A stretch of 64,000 bases of DNA from Arthrinium phaeospermum (lineage: Eukaryota > Ascomycota > Sordariomycetes > Amphisphaeriales > Apiosporaceae): contig QYRS01000011.1 of the NCBI GenBank assembly GCA_006503535.1, positions 310,001 through 374,000 of the forward strand, written 5' to 3'. Within the stretch, counting starts at the first letter, position 1. The number at the start of each line of letters is the position of its first letter. Under the pieces are notes generated by a model. It was not told the DNA's origin. It ran no database searches and saw nothing but the letters and a program-made list of their open reading frames with translations. Position numbers and translations under genes: made by a program. Shown in pieces: positions 33,485 through 45,376 of the stretch.

Positions 33485-34787
33485 ATGGATGCGAAGAGCT
33501 CATCCGAGGTGGCTCACACCTCGCCAGGTAGTAGTAGCGTCGCTCCCCCGCGGCCCAAGCTGCTACTGCCCGCCAGTTGTGATCCGCCCATGCCAAATAC
33601 GCCCCGGAAGCAGCTCGTATGGATTGTGAGTGGCCTACCTCCAGCAAATATGTCGTTAGTGCATTCTACTCACAGCTCTCTGTGCCTCATTCTAGGTGTT
33701 CGGCGGCACCGGCCACATGGGCCGCTCGCTGGTGAAGTGTGCCGTCTCGCGTGGTGATCTCGTCACTGCTGTCGGCCGCACGTTTGAGACATCGCCCGAA
33801 GCCATGGCACAGCAGCATCCGGGGCCGAACAGCCTGGGCCTCCTCTGCGACGTGCGGGCGCGCGACAGCGTGGCGCGGGTGATCGAGCGTACGCGGCAGC
33901 ATTTCGGTCGCATCGACCTCGTGGCCAACTGCAGCGGCTACGGCGTCATCGGCGCGTGCGAGGACCAGGACGACCATGAGATCCGCAACCAGTTCGAGAC
34001 CAACTTCATGGGCACCCTGCACATCATCCAAGCCTCGCTGCCCTACTTTCGCGAACAGCGCGGTGGCCGTTACCTCATTTTCAGCTCGACTAGCGGCGCG
34101 CTGGGCGTTCCCGGTCTGGGGCCCTATTGCGCGACCAAGTACGCCGTTGAGGGCCTCATCGAGGCGATGCTGTACGAAATCGACAGCTTCGGCGTGAAAG
34201 CGACGTTGGTGGAGCCGGGTCTGGTGCGCCGCGATGAGCCGGCCGACGACGGCGGTCAGGAGGGGGCAGGCCATCCGCTGCCGCTGCCGACATGGGGCCA
34301 CTTCCTGATCAAACCGGCGTCGGAGCCGTACGCGCACCCGGCGAGCCCTGCGCTGCACGCCAAGCGTATGGTGCAGTGGCTGGGTGACAAGCAGCCCACG
34401 AGCGCGGTCAAGTGCGCCGAGCTCGTCTGGCAGCTGGGCCACTGCGCCTACCCGCCTCTGCGCCTCGTGCTCGGCAGCTACGCCATCGAGAGCATCCGTG
34501 ACCGTCTCCGCAGCGTCACCGAGGAGCTCGAGGACTGGAAGCACCTCCACCACGCCCCGCCGCCCGAGGTCCTCGAGGCCGCTGCCGCTGCCGCTGCCGC
34601 CGCAGCGGCGGAGGCGGCTTCGACGGGTAACCAACAGCGGCGGGGTAGCGGCAATTCGGATACGGGACAGCAGCAGCAGGACAAGGAGAAGGGACCCGAG
34701 ATCAAGGCGGAAGGGGTAGATGAGGACGAGGAGATGGCGGGGGAGTCAGGGGGCGAGACGCAGGATCAGATTATGGTCATTACTTGA
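33485..34787 (+). CDS. Short-chain dehydrogenase/reductase with low-complexity C-terminal extension
   Basis: Two exons: 33485-33625 and 33696-34787; 410 residues, phase 0. The Rossmann fold starts at VWIVFGGTGHMGRSLV. Its glycine motif GGTGHMG is a variant of the SDR TGxxxGxG. Next come CDVRARDSVARVI, LVANCSGYGVIGACED, the catalytic Ser in IFSSTSGALG and the YxxxK pair in PYCATKYAVEGL. NAD(P)H-dependent carbonyl or hydroxyl chemistry is inferred; the substrate is unknown. The last 75 residues are low complexity: about a dozen consecutive alanines (GCN codons near 34575-34620), then Gln- and Glu-rich sequence, absent from minimal SDRs. The N-terminal 45 residues before the fold are Ser/Pro-rich and without a signal peptide. 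ATG 33485 is the first in frame. Confidence 0.87.
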
Positions 34788-36252
34788 TTCGGGGTTACTA
34801 GCTACTGCTATTACTACTAGTACTATACCAGACATGAGAAATTCGAGGAAACGAAGAACTGCATCTGGAGCGATCATGGCATTTAATATGGTATTCAATA
34901 TTTCTTTGTTGCATTTCCACATCCAAGATGAATAAGCAATTCGTCCACGGGTTGTTACGGTCTGGGCCATACGTGCGTCTCGCTCTGGTCGTGCTTATCC
35001 ACTTGTCTTTTTGGCTGCACGGCATGCAAGACATGAGAAGCTTGATCGCAGGCCAAGCCCCAGCCAACTTTACGAGATGCATTGTGGCCAGTGGCAGTGA
35101 ACACGAGATGAATCTGGTCACATCGGACTGGTTGACCAATAGCGGTGGTTGCTGCCGATCGAGGCTCATCTGTGCGGTTCATGCTATGGGGTCCTCGACT
35201 CCTCGTCGTCTCCGGGGCAGGGCCGGGAACAGTGTCTGCGCAGAGGAGCAGTTCTAATTTTACGCTTCGTCCTTGGCGGCGCTCTGGCCAGGTTGACCGG
35301 TTAGGCCTCTTTAGGGCAAAGCACCGTCCAACTGATCCAATCTACAGTACTTACAACACCTGGTACGGAGTAAACCAACTGCCAACCTCAATTCCTCCCT
35401 CGAGCAAAAAGGTTGAAGCCGGTGTATCCCTACCTACCTAAACCTTGGTAGTGGGTGGTGCAATATTCTGTTCATGGGGAAATGCAGTACCTAGAATAAT
35501 GGGTTTGTTTTGCAACAATGTTTGCCGACAAGCATATATCCTCTCACATCAAGTGATGCAAGTTCGTCTGATTGCACATGGAACTCTGTCTGCCGATAAG
35601 CGGCGCATTGCGGCACAAGCTTGGAGGGTTGAGGGGAATTCTAACACGCTTGACAGCTCGAGTCGTGTGCTAAAAAAAAAAAGAAAGAGAGAAAAAAAAA
35701 GGACCAGAGTGATCCCGAATTGATAAGCCGCGCTTATCCAAGTTGGCCAGCACGATAGCGCGCTTCTAGCCAGGGAGCCTACGTGCTCATTCGTTCGAGT
35801 TAGGCAACGCGCGTTCCGGGCTGGCCTCGCTCGTGTTTTCGCTCTGGCAGCTGTCGACTCCACCGCTGCTGGCTCTAGCAGTAAAAAGATGCGCAAGTCC
35901 CTAAACCCCAGCAGCCTAGGTAGAGACAGATGGGACTTTCAGATTCGTCCAGCCTGCAACCAACCCTGCGCCCAGTCGCTTTAGCCGTTTCCCCTTTAAT
36001 TGTCAGCTCCTATTGAACCCAGCCCAGGCTGACTACCTGCAAATCCTCAATTTCCATCCCAGACCTGAAAAAAGGAAACCAGTTTTCCCTTTTCTTCATC
36101 CCGCCTTGTGATCGACATTCGCCTCCCTCGACTCTCTTGTCGCCTTCTCGATCCCTTCTTTCTTGCTTCGACCCTCTCTTGCGACACTTCACACTCGTTT
36201 ATTCCACCCCAGAATCTCTACCCGCCCGGAGATCCCCATCGTCGTCGCAAAC
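34788..36252. other. Intergenic
   Basis: 3' flank of the SDR gene and a long promoter/5' UTR of the GDP-mannose transporter gene, with C/T-rich sequence just before the ATG. A purine tract (mostly A) lies at about 35670-35702. No gene recognised. Confidence 0.5.
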
Positions 36253-37595
36253 ATGTCGGACAAGAAGAATGAAGATTACGTGGTCAACATGGACTCTGCC
36301 CGGAGTCCTCGCTCGCCCTTTGGCAGCGAGAAGGAGCCCTTCATCCCCACGCGACCGGCGCGCGCCGGTGCTCCCCCCAAGGCTCTGCTCCAGACCATCG
36401 GCCGCTTCGAGAACAGCCCGCCCGTCTCTGTCCTGGCCTACTGCTTGTCGTCCATTTCCATGACCGTCGTCAACAAATATGTCGTGTCCGGCACCGAGTG
36501 GAACATGAACTTCTTCTATCTCGCCGTTCAGGTAAGCATTCGCACACCATAATGATAAGACCGCAACCTTGCTGTCAGCTCGGCTGTGCAACGAACCACC
36601 AACTGACCATGGCAACTTTCGGGTGTAGTCAATTGTCTGTATCGCGACCATCGAGGGCTGCCGGCAAGCCGGCCTGATCAAGAACCTGGCTCCCTTCGAT
36701 ACCAACAAGGGCAAGCGCTGGTTCCCCATCTCGCTTCTCCTCGTCGGCATGATCTACACCAGTATCAAGTCTCTCCAGTATCTCTCGGTCCCCGTCTACA
36801 CCATTTTCAAGAACTTGACCATCATTGTCATCGCCTACGGTGAGGTGCTCTGGTTCGGAGGCAGCGTCACCCCTCTGGCTCTCCTGTCCTTCGGTCTCAT
36901 GGTGCTGAGCTCCGTCATCGCCGCCTGGGCCGATACCGCCCACGCCAGCCAGACCGAGGAGGCTGCTGCTGCCCTGGCCACTTTGAACGCCGGATACGCC
37001 TGGATGGGTCTGAATGTCTTCTGCACTGCTTCGTACGTTCTGGGCATGCGCAAGGTCATCAAGAGCATGAACTTCAAGGACTGGGACAGTACGTTCACTC
37101 CCTTGCTACTTTAAACCAAAAATCGCGCCGTACAGAATTATACTGACACTCTATTTAGCCATGTTCTACAACAACCTGCTCACCATCCCCGTCCTCATCG
37201 TTGCCTCTCTGGTCGCCGAGGATTGGTCCAGCGAGAACTTCGCCAAGAACTTCCCTCCCGAGACGCGTAACAGCATCCTGATTGGTATGATCTACTCTGG
37301 AATGGGTGCCATCTTCATCTCGTACTGCTCCGCCTGGTGCATCCGATGCACGTCCTCCACCACCTACTCCATGGTCGGAGCCCTCAACAAGCTCCCGATT
37401 GCCATCAGCGGCTTCATCTTCTTCGCCGCCCCCGTCACCCTCGGTGGTGTGTCGGCCATCTTCATTGGTTTCGTCAGTGGTATCGTCTACGCCTGGGCCA
37501 AGGTCCGCCAGTCCGAGGTCGCCAAGAACTCGCTGCCCATCGCGCAGCCGACCATGAGCGCCAGCTCTCAGAGCAACCGCGATGCCAACTCCTGA
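36253..37595 (+). CDS. VRG4: Golgi GDP-mannose transporter
   Basis: Three exons: 36253-36531, 36629-37088, 37159-37595; 391 residues, all phases closing. This nucleotide-sugar transporter of the DMT fold has about ten TM helices. Diagnostic motifs are the FYNN segment ([14 protein letters not shown]) and GALNKLP ([15 protein letters not shown]), which in yeast Vrg4 form the GDP-mannose site. Also seen are [11 protein letters not shown] near the N-terminus and [19 protein letters not shown]. It exchanges cytosolic GDP-mannose for GMP to feed Golgi mannosylation and is essential in yeast. The N-terminal 60 residues are hydrophilic and cytosolic. Length and intron placement fit Pezizomycotina orthologues. 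Very high confidence. Confidence 0.96.
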
Positions 37596-38962
37596 GGCCG
37601 GCTTTAGCGGGTTGGTTACCGACGACAAAAACCCACTGCTACGAAGTCCACGATAGAGCGTCTTTCCCATTCTTGGCGGGGGCTAGCAGATTCTGCGAGA
37701 CGGCTGTTGCAACCCCCGTCCTTATTTGCCGCTTACATTAGATGTATAATACTTGATCTTCCAACCTATCTTCCACTGCCGCGAACCGGACAGGCCTCTT
37801 TGGCATAGACTATTTTTTTTCGCGAAGGAACGGACTGGAACACGTGGGGCGCGTTTGGTCGCAAATCGTTTTCATACATGGGACGGCGCATTACGACGAG
37901 TGTTTTGCCCTAGGCAGACGATGACACAGGAAACTCGAAACTCTACGATGAGGCAATGACAAGGTACAAAATTCATAGGTTTCTGTCCCAACAGAAGGAA
38001 GGAAAGGGGGTGTGTTGCATGTTGGGGTTGCATGGTATCACGGAAGTGACACTCTGTTGAAGTTTAGCCACAGGCAGCCTGGGAAGTCGTAATAGAACGA
38101 TGTGATCCTTTTTTCTACTTTGCGATTCCCTCCTTTGTGTGGACGAGCTATATTTCAGATGGCGTTGAGACAGCTTTTGTTGGGTAGGTCTCTTGGTGTT
38201 TTGCAAAGATGTGACCATGCAACACAGTGGTGTCCTTGTGGTATGTTCAGAAACAATCCGTTTTGGTCCCATGTCAGCAAATTAGGCCGGTCGTACGTGG
38301 ATTATCATGCTGCAGCTGTAGCCTGTAGGTGCTAGAAACGGTGTGGCGCTTATCGTAGCCGCCCTCCCTCCAACCTAGCCATATACTTTACTCCGTAAGC
38401 TGGGAGACTATCTATCAGATGATCAGATTGCCATATCATCTATCAATAGAGTCAGTCAGTCGGGACATGGGGGTTGCAATGGGAAGGGCCATGTCAATCT
38501 GGACCAAGATTGCGCTGAATTGGCAGTGCGTGCCCCAGACAGCCACTAGTCGCGGCACGCCATTGGGGCCACATGCCATGGCCGTTTCTTCGCATTGCCA
38601 TGCCTTGTTCTGCCAGGTGACATCACAAAGCCTCAGGGTCGTCATTTGCAGCTTTTTGGGCTTCAGCTCAACAAAATCGCTTCCCGGCCCGCTACCTCGA
38701 GCCTCCCTCTCCTATTTTTCCATAACCCCCCTTTGCCGGCCAACAATACGAGCATTGTCACTCTCTGGCTCTTAATCGATAAACCCTTTTCAATTATGCC
38801 TTGAAACCTTCTTCCCCGCCTCACCTTACTCGCTTTACCTTTTGCTTTTACGACGGCCTCTATTTTGCATTATATGCGATTCCACCCCCCGCCTTGGGGT
38901 TCACGATTGTTTGGCTTGGACGTGACACGTCGTTAATACGCGTTGTGTAGGCAGCAAGCAAC
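37596..38962. other. Intergenic
   Basis: 3' flank of the transporter gene and promoter of the MBOAT gene. Pyrimidine-rich sequence precedes the ATG at 38963. Open frames carry no domain. Confidence 0.5.
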
Positions 38963-40981
38963 ATGTTGCCCTTTATCAACAAGCGTAGGTGCTTCACAGT
39001 GACTCCCTTTCCCTCCCGTGCTTGTCGTATCCTTGATGCTGATTGTGACTACTTTATAGCTTTCGAGGCCCTCGCTGGAGTGGTAGGAGCCTCCCCCGAT
39101 GAACGTACGTACCAGACCCGACACAACCGACCTCCTCCTCCTTCCCCGGCGGATGACAGCCTATGTTCGCCATGCTCTGGCCAATTGTGCCAGTCGCTCT
39201 AACTGCGCCTCTAGTCAAACTCATCTTCTCCTTCCTTCTCTCGTATCCGCTCGCCGGTATTCTCAAACGGGTCCCCGACGCGCGACCGGCATACAAGAAC
39301 ATATACAGTATCAGGTAGGCAGCCAAGCTATTAGGACAGGTGGTCTGGTGTCGTGGAGAAGGCAAACTAATACCACTCGGTGTAGTGTGTGTATATTCTA
39401 CCTGGTTGGCCTCTTCGACCTTTGGGATGGCCTCTGGCACATCTTGGTGTCCGCCGGCGTCACCTACGCTCTCGCCTACTACCTGCGCGGCAGCCCCTAC
39501 ATGCCATGGATGGGCTTCGTCTTCCTGATGGGCCACACGGCCGTGAACCAGCTCCGACGCCAGTTCGCCAACAACCCTGCCGACGTCGATATCACTGGCG
39601 CCCAAATGGTCATGGTCATGAAGCTGAGCGCCTTCTGCTGGAACGTGGCTGATGGAGCCCTGCCCGAAGACCAGCTGTCCGACTTTCAGAAAGACAGGAA
39701 GATCGTCCAGATGCCGAACCTGCTTGACTACGCCGGCTTCGTCTTGTTCTTCCCGTCCTTCATGGCCGGCCCCCCGTTCGACTACAACGAGTACAAGCGC
39801 TGGGTTGACTGTACCATGTTTGACGTGCCCTCGACCGTCGATCCGGCGAAGCGACCCCCCACACGCAAGAAGCGCAAGATTCCGCGTAGTGCCACACCTG
39901 CCATGTGGAAGGCGGCTGGGGGCCTTGTCTGGATTGGCGCATTTGTCAAGTTCAGCGCGTGGTTTGACTGGAAGTTCATGCTTGCCGATGGCTTCATGAG
40001 CTACTCGATTGTTCGCCGAATCTTCTACTTGCACATGGTTGGCGTCACTGCGCGACTCAAGTACTACGGTGTTTGGTCCTTGACCGAAGGCGCCTGCATC
40101 TTGACTGGTCTGGGCTACAAGGGGGTCGACCCTGTGACTGGCCGCGTCAGCTGGGACCGCTTACAGAACATCAACCCCTGGGGCGTCGAGTCGGCGCAGA
40201 ACAGCCGCGCATACCTCGAAAACTGGAACATGGGCACCAACAAGTGGCTGCGCTACTACATCTACTTGCGCGTCACGCCCCGGAACAAGAAGCCTGGATT
40301 CCGTGCGAGCCTGGCGACTTTTACGACAAGCGCTTTCTGGCATGGATTCTACCCAGGTTATTACCTGACGTTTGTGCTCGCGAGCTTCGTCCAGACTGCT
40401 GCCAAGAGTATGTACCTTCAATCCCCGCGTGTAATGTGACGAAAGCCGACTGAACTAACCATTTGACTGCAGACGCCCGACGGTACCTCCGTCCGTTCTT
40501 CCTTGACCCCGTTTCGCAGAACCCCTTGCCCTCGAAGCGGTATTATGACATCGCGTCGTATTTCGCGACGCAGCTTGTCTTCTGCTTCGTGACGGCGCCT
40601 TTCGTTATTCTGCGATTCGACGACTCGATCAAGGTGTGGTCGCGCGTCTACTTCTATGCCGCCTTCATCACGTTCAGCAGCTTCGCTTTCTTCCACTCGC
40701 CCGGCAAGAAGTGGCTGCGCGCCAAGCTGGAGAGCCGTACCCGCAAGGCCGGCGTTAAGATGGCCGGCAACATCAGCTCCGACAGCCTCGCCAGCAACAC
40801 CACTGGAGGTCGGGAGAGGAGGCCGCCGCTCGTCGGACCGGGGCTCAGCGAGGATATGACCAGGGACGCCGACGAAGCCTTCGAGGAGATCCGCGCCGAG
40901 ATTAAGAGGCGACAGTCGCAGAGCAACGGCAGCAAGAAGACGACGCTACCCGCGCTCGCGGAAAAGGCGAAGAACCTCTAG
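38963..40981 (+). CDS. ALE1: MBOAT lysophospholipid acyltransferase (Ale1/Slc4-like)
   Basis: Five exons: 38963-38984, 39060-39104, 39215-39314, 39386-40407, 40473-40981; 565 residues. The first two exons are tiny (22 and 45 nt) but phase perfectly to MLPFINKPFEALAGVVGASP. MBOAT features are DLWDGLWHILVSAG, YMPWMGFVFLMGHTAVNQ, YAGFVLFFPSFMAGPPFDY, the catalytic Asn region LENWNMGTNKWLRYYIY and the invariant His in TSAFWHGFYPGYYLTF. Enzymes of this group re-acylate lysophospholipids (Lands cycle) in the ER. The C-terminus after the last TM is hydrophilic, basic and Ser-rich, and ends in EKAKNL without a classic KKxx signal. An SV40-like basic cluster (TRKKRKIPRS) sits in a loop. Substrate class is inferred from yeast Ale1. 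Confidence 0.94.
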
Positions 40982-41958
40982 TAGGCCTCTCTACCTATGG
41001 TTCATCAGGCTGCGGAGGAGTGGGGCCGGTGGATCTACATCTATGAACGGAAACATGCTCTTTCAGGGGCTTCATGTCTTTGCAGCGGGCCATTCCTCGG
41101 GGTTGGATCTTCTTGGTTCATGGATATAATGGGGCAGAGCGGTGGACGATTGGCTCATTAAACCGGCGAAAAATAATTCCCGGCTCTGTACTGAATTGTT
41201 GGTTTAGTTGGCATCAGCATGTTACTTTGGCGCTGATTTGTGCATGGCGACTTTGCGGAATGAGAGTTCGATAGGCGGCACGGCTTAGATCCGTCCTACT
41301 AGGCGAGCAAGTAGTTGGCATAATCTAAGCAATTGATGACAATTGCCATTATTTATGTGTAAGGGGCATTGCTTGCATTGGTCAGTGTTTGCTTCAATAA
41401 TGATATTGAGGCTCATATTGATATTTGCCCGTCAGACTTCAAGCTACCTACTTCCTATGTTATATGGCTACCTAGAAATACAGCCACACCATAAGAAAAT
41501 GTGCATGGCCATTGAATGAATGGTGTTGGCTATCAGACTCACTAGGGCTCGTTCGTAAATCTTCATCTTAGGCAGGAAATACCGGATTTCGGACTGGGCC
41601 ATTTTTTCTTCTGAGGGGACCTAGGACGCGAAATATATCTATCCTAGTCTGTTTTTCGACGATTAGGAAAGGTCATGGCTATCAATCCATTGTCTACTTG
41701 TCTTTCGGAGTTGATGGAATTCCTCCTTTTCGGCATTGTTGAGAGCCATGCCGCATCCGTTGCGCCCACAAGTCTCCTGGCTCTTTGTTCTCACCAGATA
41801 CAGAACGCGATGGCGAAGAAGTCGAAGTGGCAGACGTAGTTGCGGTCGATGTAGAAGAGGGGCTTGTTCTAGCGATATACTATAGGAATTTCGAGCCGAT
41901 GGTAAACTCAGAGCCCTCGCTTTAGCTAGTTGGGCTTCAGCAAGAACAGTGTTCCCCC
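40982..41958. other. Intergenic
   Basis: 3' flank of the MBOAT gene and promoter of the kinase-like gene. Nothing recognised. Confidence 0.5.
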
Positions 41959-43971
41959 ATGGCTCAATCCGAGAAGATGCCTTACGGCGGGTTCGGTGTC
42001 AAGATACCCTATTTTGACCCCGGCCCGGGCAAGGAATGGAGCGAGGACGACCGGATCCAGAAGGACGGGTTCTTGCTCGTGAAGATCGTCAAGGCGGGCG
42101 TGTTCGTGGTGCAGTCGCTCGGGGACGGGAAGCTCTACCTCAACAAGGTTCTGAGGAAGGGCCAGGGCTACTATGGCCCTCGTCCGGCGGAATTCAAGGC
42201 TTCGACATTCTGGGATGTGTCTGGTGGCGATGGGAATGACGAAGAAGACGAAGACGACGACGAAGAAGAAGACGATGATGATGATGATTCGATGGACACG
42301 GACGACCCTAGTGAATATGCTCCCGCGAGTGATGACTCGGATGATGACTTGTGGGAGCAGATGGCTGAGACTCGAATACGTGGGGGTGCCGGGGAAGAAG
42401 GAGAAGGAGACGAAGAAAGAGAGGAAGATCCGGAGCCGGGGAATAATAATGATTTTACAGCCCCCCTAACGCGAGAGCCATACTTCGCCCATTTGGTCCA
42501 CTGGCAACAGCTAGGCCCCGATGATGACATAATCTGGTCTCTATACTACAAGTACTGCAATGGGGGTGACTTGTATGACTTAGAAGAGGCACACGTAAAG
42601 AAGGGCAAGCGAGTGCCCGAGCACTTCATCTGGCTCGTAGCCGAGCAGCTCGGCGAGGCGCTGGCGTGGACCAACTTTGGGCGACCGCGGGGGGCCGACG
42701 CGACGGCCAACCAGCCGGATTGGCGCAGGGTCACGCACCGCGACCTGTATGGGAACAACATCTGGGTGCACTACCCGCCTACGTCAAGGGGGCGCAAGCC
42801 GCAGAAGGGCGAACGCACCAACGCCTTTCCCGACATCATCGCGGGCGACTTTGGCGAGTCGCACATCGACGGCGACCCCTGGCGGTTCAAGCGAATGGGG
42901 AGGTTCCAAGACTGGCCCGTCGAGCCCTGGCAAGATGTCGATGGCCTGAGCGAAAGCCTGCGCCGCCTGGCCGTAGCGCACATTCCGCACGCCGACCTGG
43001 ACAGGACCATGATCAACGAAGTCAGCATCCGGGCCATCAACGACTCGGATCAGTACGACGGCGACAACAACGGGGAGGCCGGGCTGCACTACTCGGACGA
43101 GCTGATCGATATGCTGGAGACGCTCGAATGGTGGCGGCCGGGCGATTCGGTGGATATGAGCGAGGAGCGGCCGGACGGGTCGCACGGCTACGACGACCTG
43201 CCCGACATTTGTTGGGTCGTCGACGAGATGCTGCCCCTGGCCCGGCGCAAGGTGGCCGAGCTGGACGCCGCCGCCGACGACTACGCGGCCCTAGACATGT
43301 CGTGGACCAAACCGGCGCCCCTGATGCCCTACCTGTGCGACCACACGACCAACCTGGGCGTCAAGCGGATCCGCCAGCTGATCGCCCTGGACCGCTTCGC
43401 CGACGTGCGCGGGCCGTACGAGTACCAGCGCCTCACCTTCCCCGCCCCCACCGCCGTCGGCATGGCCCACGTCGCCGCGACGGCCCAGCTCGCCGCGCCC
43501 GTCTTCGTGGACCGGGCCCGATTCGACGACCGCTACCTGGACGAGCCGGACCCGGAGCAGGAGGTGACGCGGGGATTCTACCGCAACGCCAGCCAGCTCG
43601 TGGCCGCCCTCCGCGAGCTCGGCTGGGCCGAGTCGTACCGGCTCGACGCCGACGAGGCCCCCTCGGACTCGGACGACGGGGCCGAGGCGGGGCGGAAGCC
43701 GCGCCGGGCCATGTTCAGCGGCCGCCAGTCGCTGCACCCGCACGTCGCGGCCATCGAGCGGAGGCTCGAGGAGCTGGAGGGGGCGATCGAGGCGTACAAG
43801 CCGGTGCGCGACGGGTTGCGGGCGCTGGGAAGGGGGGCGCCGAGGTCGCCTAGCCCTGTGGAGGGGATTAGCGACGAGGGGGATGAGGCGGATGATGACG
43901 ATGATAATGGTGATGACGGCGGTGGAGAGGGGATGGACGTGGATAACGACGCCGATATTGAGGGTGATTGA
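41959..43971 (+). CDS. Divergent protein-kinase-like protein with acidic insert
   Basis: Single exon, 670 residues. Catalytic-lobe landmarks are present: HRDLYGNN with HRD at 260-262 and Asn at 267, and GDFGES with DFG at 297-299. Before them come a hinge-like LYYKYCNGGDLYDL and a helix EHFIWLVAEQLGEAL. An N-lobe lysine may be that in LYLNKVLRKG, but no glycine-rich loop is evident. An acidic Asp/Glu insert of roughly 65 residues (about 93-158) sits between N-lobe and hinge, and a second acidic run ends the protein (DDDDNGDDGGGEGMDVD). Such kinase-like proteins are expanded in filamentous fungi and poorly studied. Catalysis is possible since HRD, Asn and DFG remain. Substrate and partners are unknown. 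The second half is very GC-rich. Confidence 0.82.
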   Translation: MAQSEKMPYGGFGVKIPYFDPGPGKEWSEDDRIQKDGFLLVKIVKAGVFVVQSLGDGKLYLNKVLRKGQGYYGPRPAEFKASTFWDVSGGDGNDEEDEDDDEEEDDDDDDSMDTDDPSEYAPASDDSDDDLWEQMAETRIRGGAGEEGEGDEEREEDPEPGNNNDFTAPLTREPYFAHLVHWQQLGPDDDIIWSLYYKYCNGGDLYDLEEAHVKKGKRVPEHFIWLVAEQLGEALAWTNFGRPRGADATANQPDWRRVTHRDLYGNNIWVHYPPTSRGRKPQKGERTNAFPDIIAGDFGESHIDGDPWRFKRMGRFQDWPVEPWQDVDGLSESLRRLAVAHIPHADLDRTMINEVSIRAINDSDQYDGDNNGEAGLHYSDELIDMLETLEWWRPGDSVDMSEERPDGSHGYDDLPDICWVVDEMLPLARRKVAELDAAADDYAALDMSWTKPAPLMPYLCDHTTNLGVKRIRQLIALDRFADVRGPYEYQRLTFPAPTAVGMAHVAATAQLAAPVFVDRARFDDRYLDEPDPEQEVTRGFYRNASQLVAALRELGWAESYRLDADEAPSDSDDGAEAGRKPRRAMFSGRQSLHPHVAAIERRLEELEGAIEAYKPVRDGLRALGRGAPRSPSPVEGISDEGDEADDDDDNGDDGGGEGMDVDNDADIEGD

Positions 43972-44314
43972 GGCCCTGGGAAATGAAAGAAATCATATTG
44001 ACCCCAGGCAATTCTAACGGTCAGCAAGGCTGTTTCGAGCCCTGAGGCTGTCGCCCACTGAGTTGACACCTTGTTTCCCTCAAAGGGGGGTAGGCATCTA
44101 TTTCATTGTCAGTGTCTTAGTTTCAGACACTTCTTCTTGGGTCTGGTACCCCGGGGTACCACCAAGTGTTCTCTCAGTTTCCTGATACTTGGGTCCTCTT
44201 GTTTGTATTGCCGTAAATCTATAAAAAGGGTCGTTCAAAAGCCCAACCCAGTTCCTGGTCACTTTACGATGCTACAAGCCAACTCACAGCAGCATTCAGA
44301 CATCGCTGTCAGCA
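43972..44314. other. Intergenic
   Basis: 3' flank of the kinase-like gene and promoter of the 2EXR gene. Nothing recognised. Confidence 0.5.
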
Positions 44315-45115
44315 ATGTCGTTTCAGCACTTCTCACAACTCCCTTGCGAACTCCGATTGGAGGTTTGGTCCTATGCGCTAGCAAACGAATCTGCTGAGCG
44401 GCTTCGCATGACCACGGAGGGCTGGTTTCCATTTCATACCTCGGAGATCTCTTATCATCCCTCGCCTCTACTTGCGACCAATAGAGAAGCCCGCCATGAA
44501 GCCCAGAGTCGCTACACCGTCAAGATTGAAATCATTGACCTGGAAGTAGCACGAACTATCGTCGACAAGTGGTTCCCTGGAATTCCTGCTGGTTCAATCT
44601 CTAGCAAAGAATATGGCTACACGTGTTATCGGTTTCTGGAAAAGATACCTCGACAACTCCAACAACTGGTGATAGGATGCGTGTATCTGTCGCCGGTACA
44701 TGTCCGCCGTTTGGAAGGGGCCCATTATGAGGCAGGGGTTTGGCACTTCCAGATCATCGACTCGTATCGAGCTTCCCCTGCCCAACTGCTAATGCTTCAC
44801 TGCACTTTCTCCTTGCCCGAAAAAGTGCTGGACCGGCTCTTGACAGTAGTGGCAGGCCGATTCGAACATCAACTCCAGCGTGACTTCTTCTGGGAGAGAG
44901 TGCGGCGCATAATGCGTATTCGAGACTCTTCCCATACTCAAGTATCAGACCGAGACAAACGTCCGGAGCCATTGTGGGGGATGTTTGGTAATCGACACTG
45001 GATGATGGATGGAGACGCGACACGGGGGTCGAAAGCACCTCGGACCCAGTCGCGTGGTCAGCGCCGCGCAATGAAGGTGCAGAGGAAGGCACAGAGATTC
45101 GCCAGATTGCAATGA
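44315..45115 (+). CDS. 2EXR-domain protein
   Basis: Single exon, 266 residues. The N-terminal 2EXR signature is clear: FSQLPCELRLEVWSYAL, followed about 45 residues later by PSPLLATNREARHEAQSRY. The family is very numerous in Pezizomycotina, usually without introns, and has no assigned function. The rest is a mixed helical/strand region (FLEKIPRQLQQLVIGCVYL), and the C-terminus is basic (RGQRRAMKVQRKAQRFARL), which could bind nucleic acid or direct nuclear import. No transmembrane segment or signal peptide. The ATG at 44315 is immediately before the domain. Two bases either side of the gene give no hint of an operon-like link. Confidence 0.85.
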   Translation: MSFQHFSQLPCELRLEVWSYALANESAERLRMTTEGWFPFHTSEISYHPSPLLATNREARHEAQSRYTVKIEIIDLEVARTIVDKWFPGIPAGSISSKEYGYTCYRFLEKIPRQLQQLVIGCVYLSPVHVRRLEGAHYEAGVWHFQIIDSYRASPAQLLMLHCTFSLPEKVLDRLLTVVAGRFEHQLQRDFFWERVRRIMRIRDSSHTQVSDRDKRPEPLWGMFGNRHWMMDGDATRGSKAPRTQSRGQRRAMKVQRKAQRFARLQ

Positions 45116-45376
45116 AATATATCTGACCACGTGAGTTGACTAGATGGATGTGGCTTTAAGTTTTCATCCTGGTGGTTCGACGAGACGGGGACGTAGATGC
45201 ACCACAACGACATGCCTCTTCTTACACCACCGCCGATCTGACAATGGAACAAGCATCCGCACGATCACGGTAACAAGCGATGGCCAATGCATGTGGCGAA
45301 TCGGAAAGGGAATTGACTTGCCCCTGAACATCTGCTAGCTCACTAAGTTGATGAATCAATAGTTAATATAATCTAT

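Noticed and set aside
33687..34634. 315-codon minus-strand frame opposite the SDR gene
   Set aside because: Antisense to the conserved SDR fold in GC-rich sequence; not a gene.
42666..43853. 395-codon alternative plus-strand frame within the kinase-like gene
   Set aside because: A GC-rich shadow frame full of Arg/Gly/Ala; the kinase motifs HRD and DFG are in the other frame.
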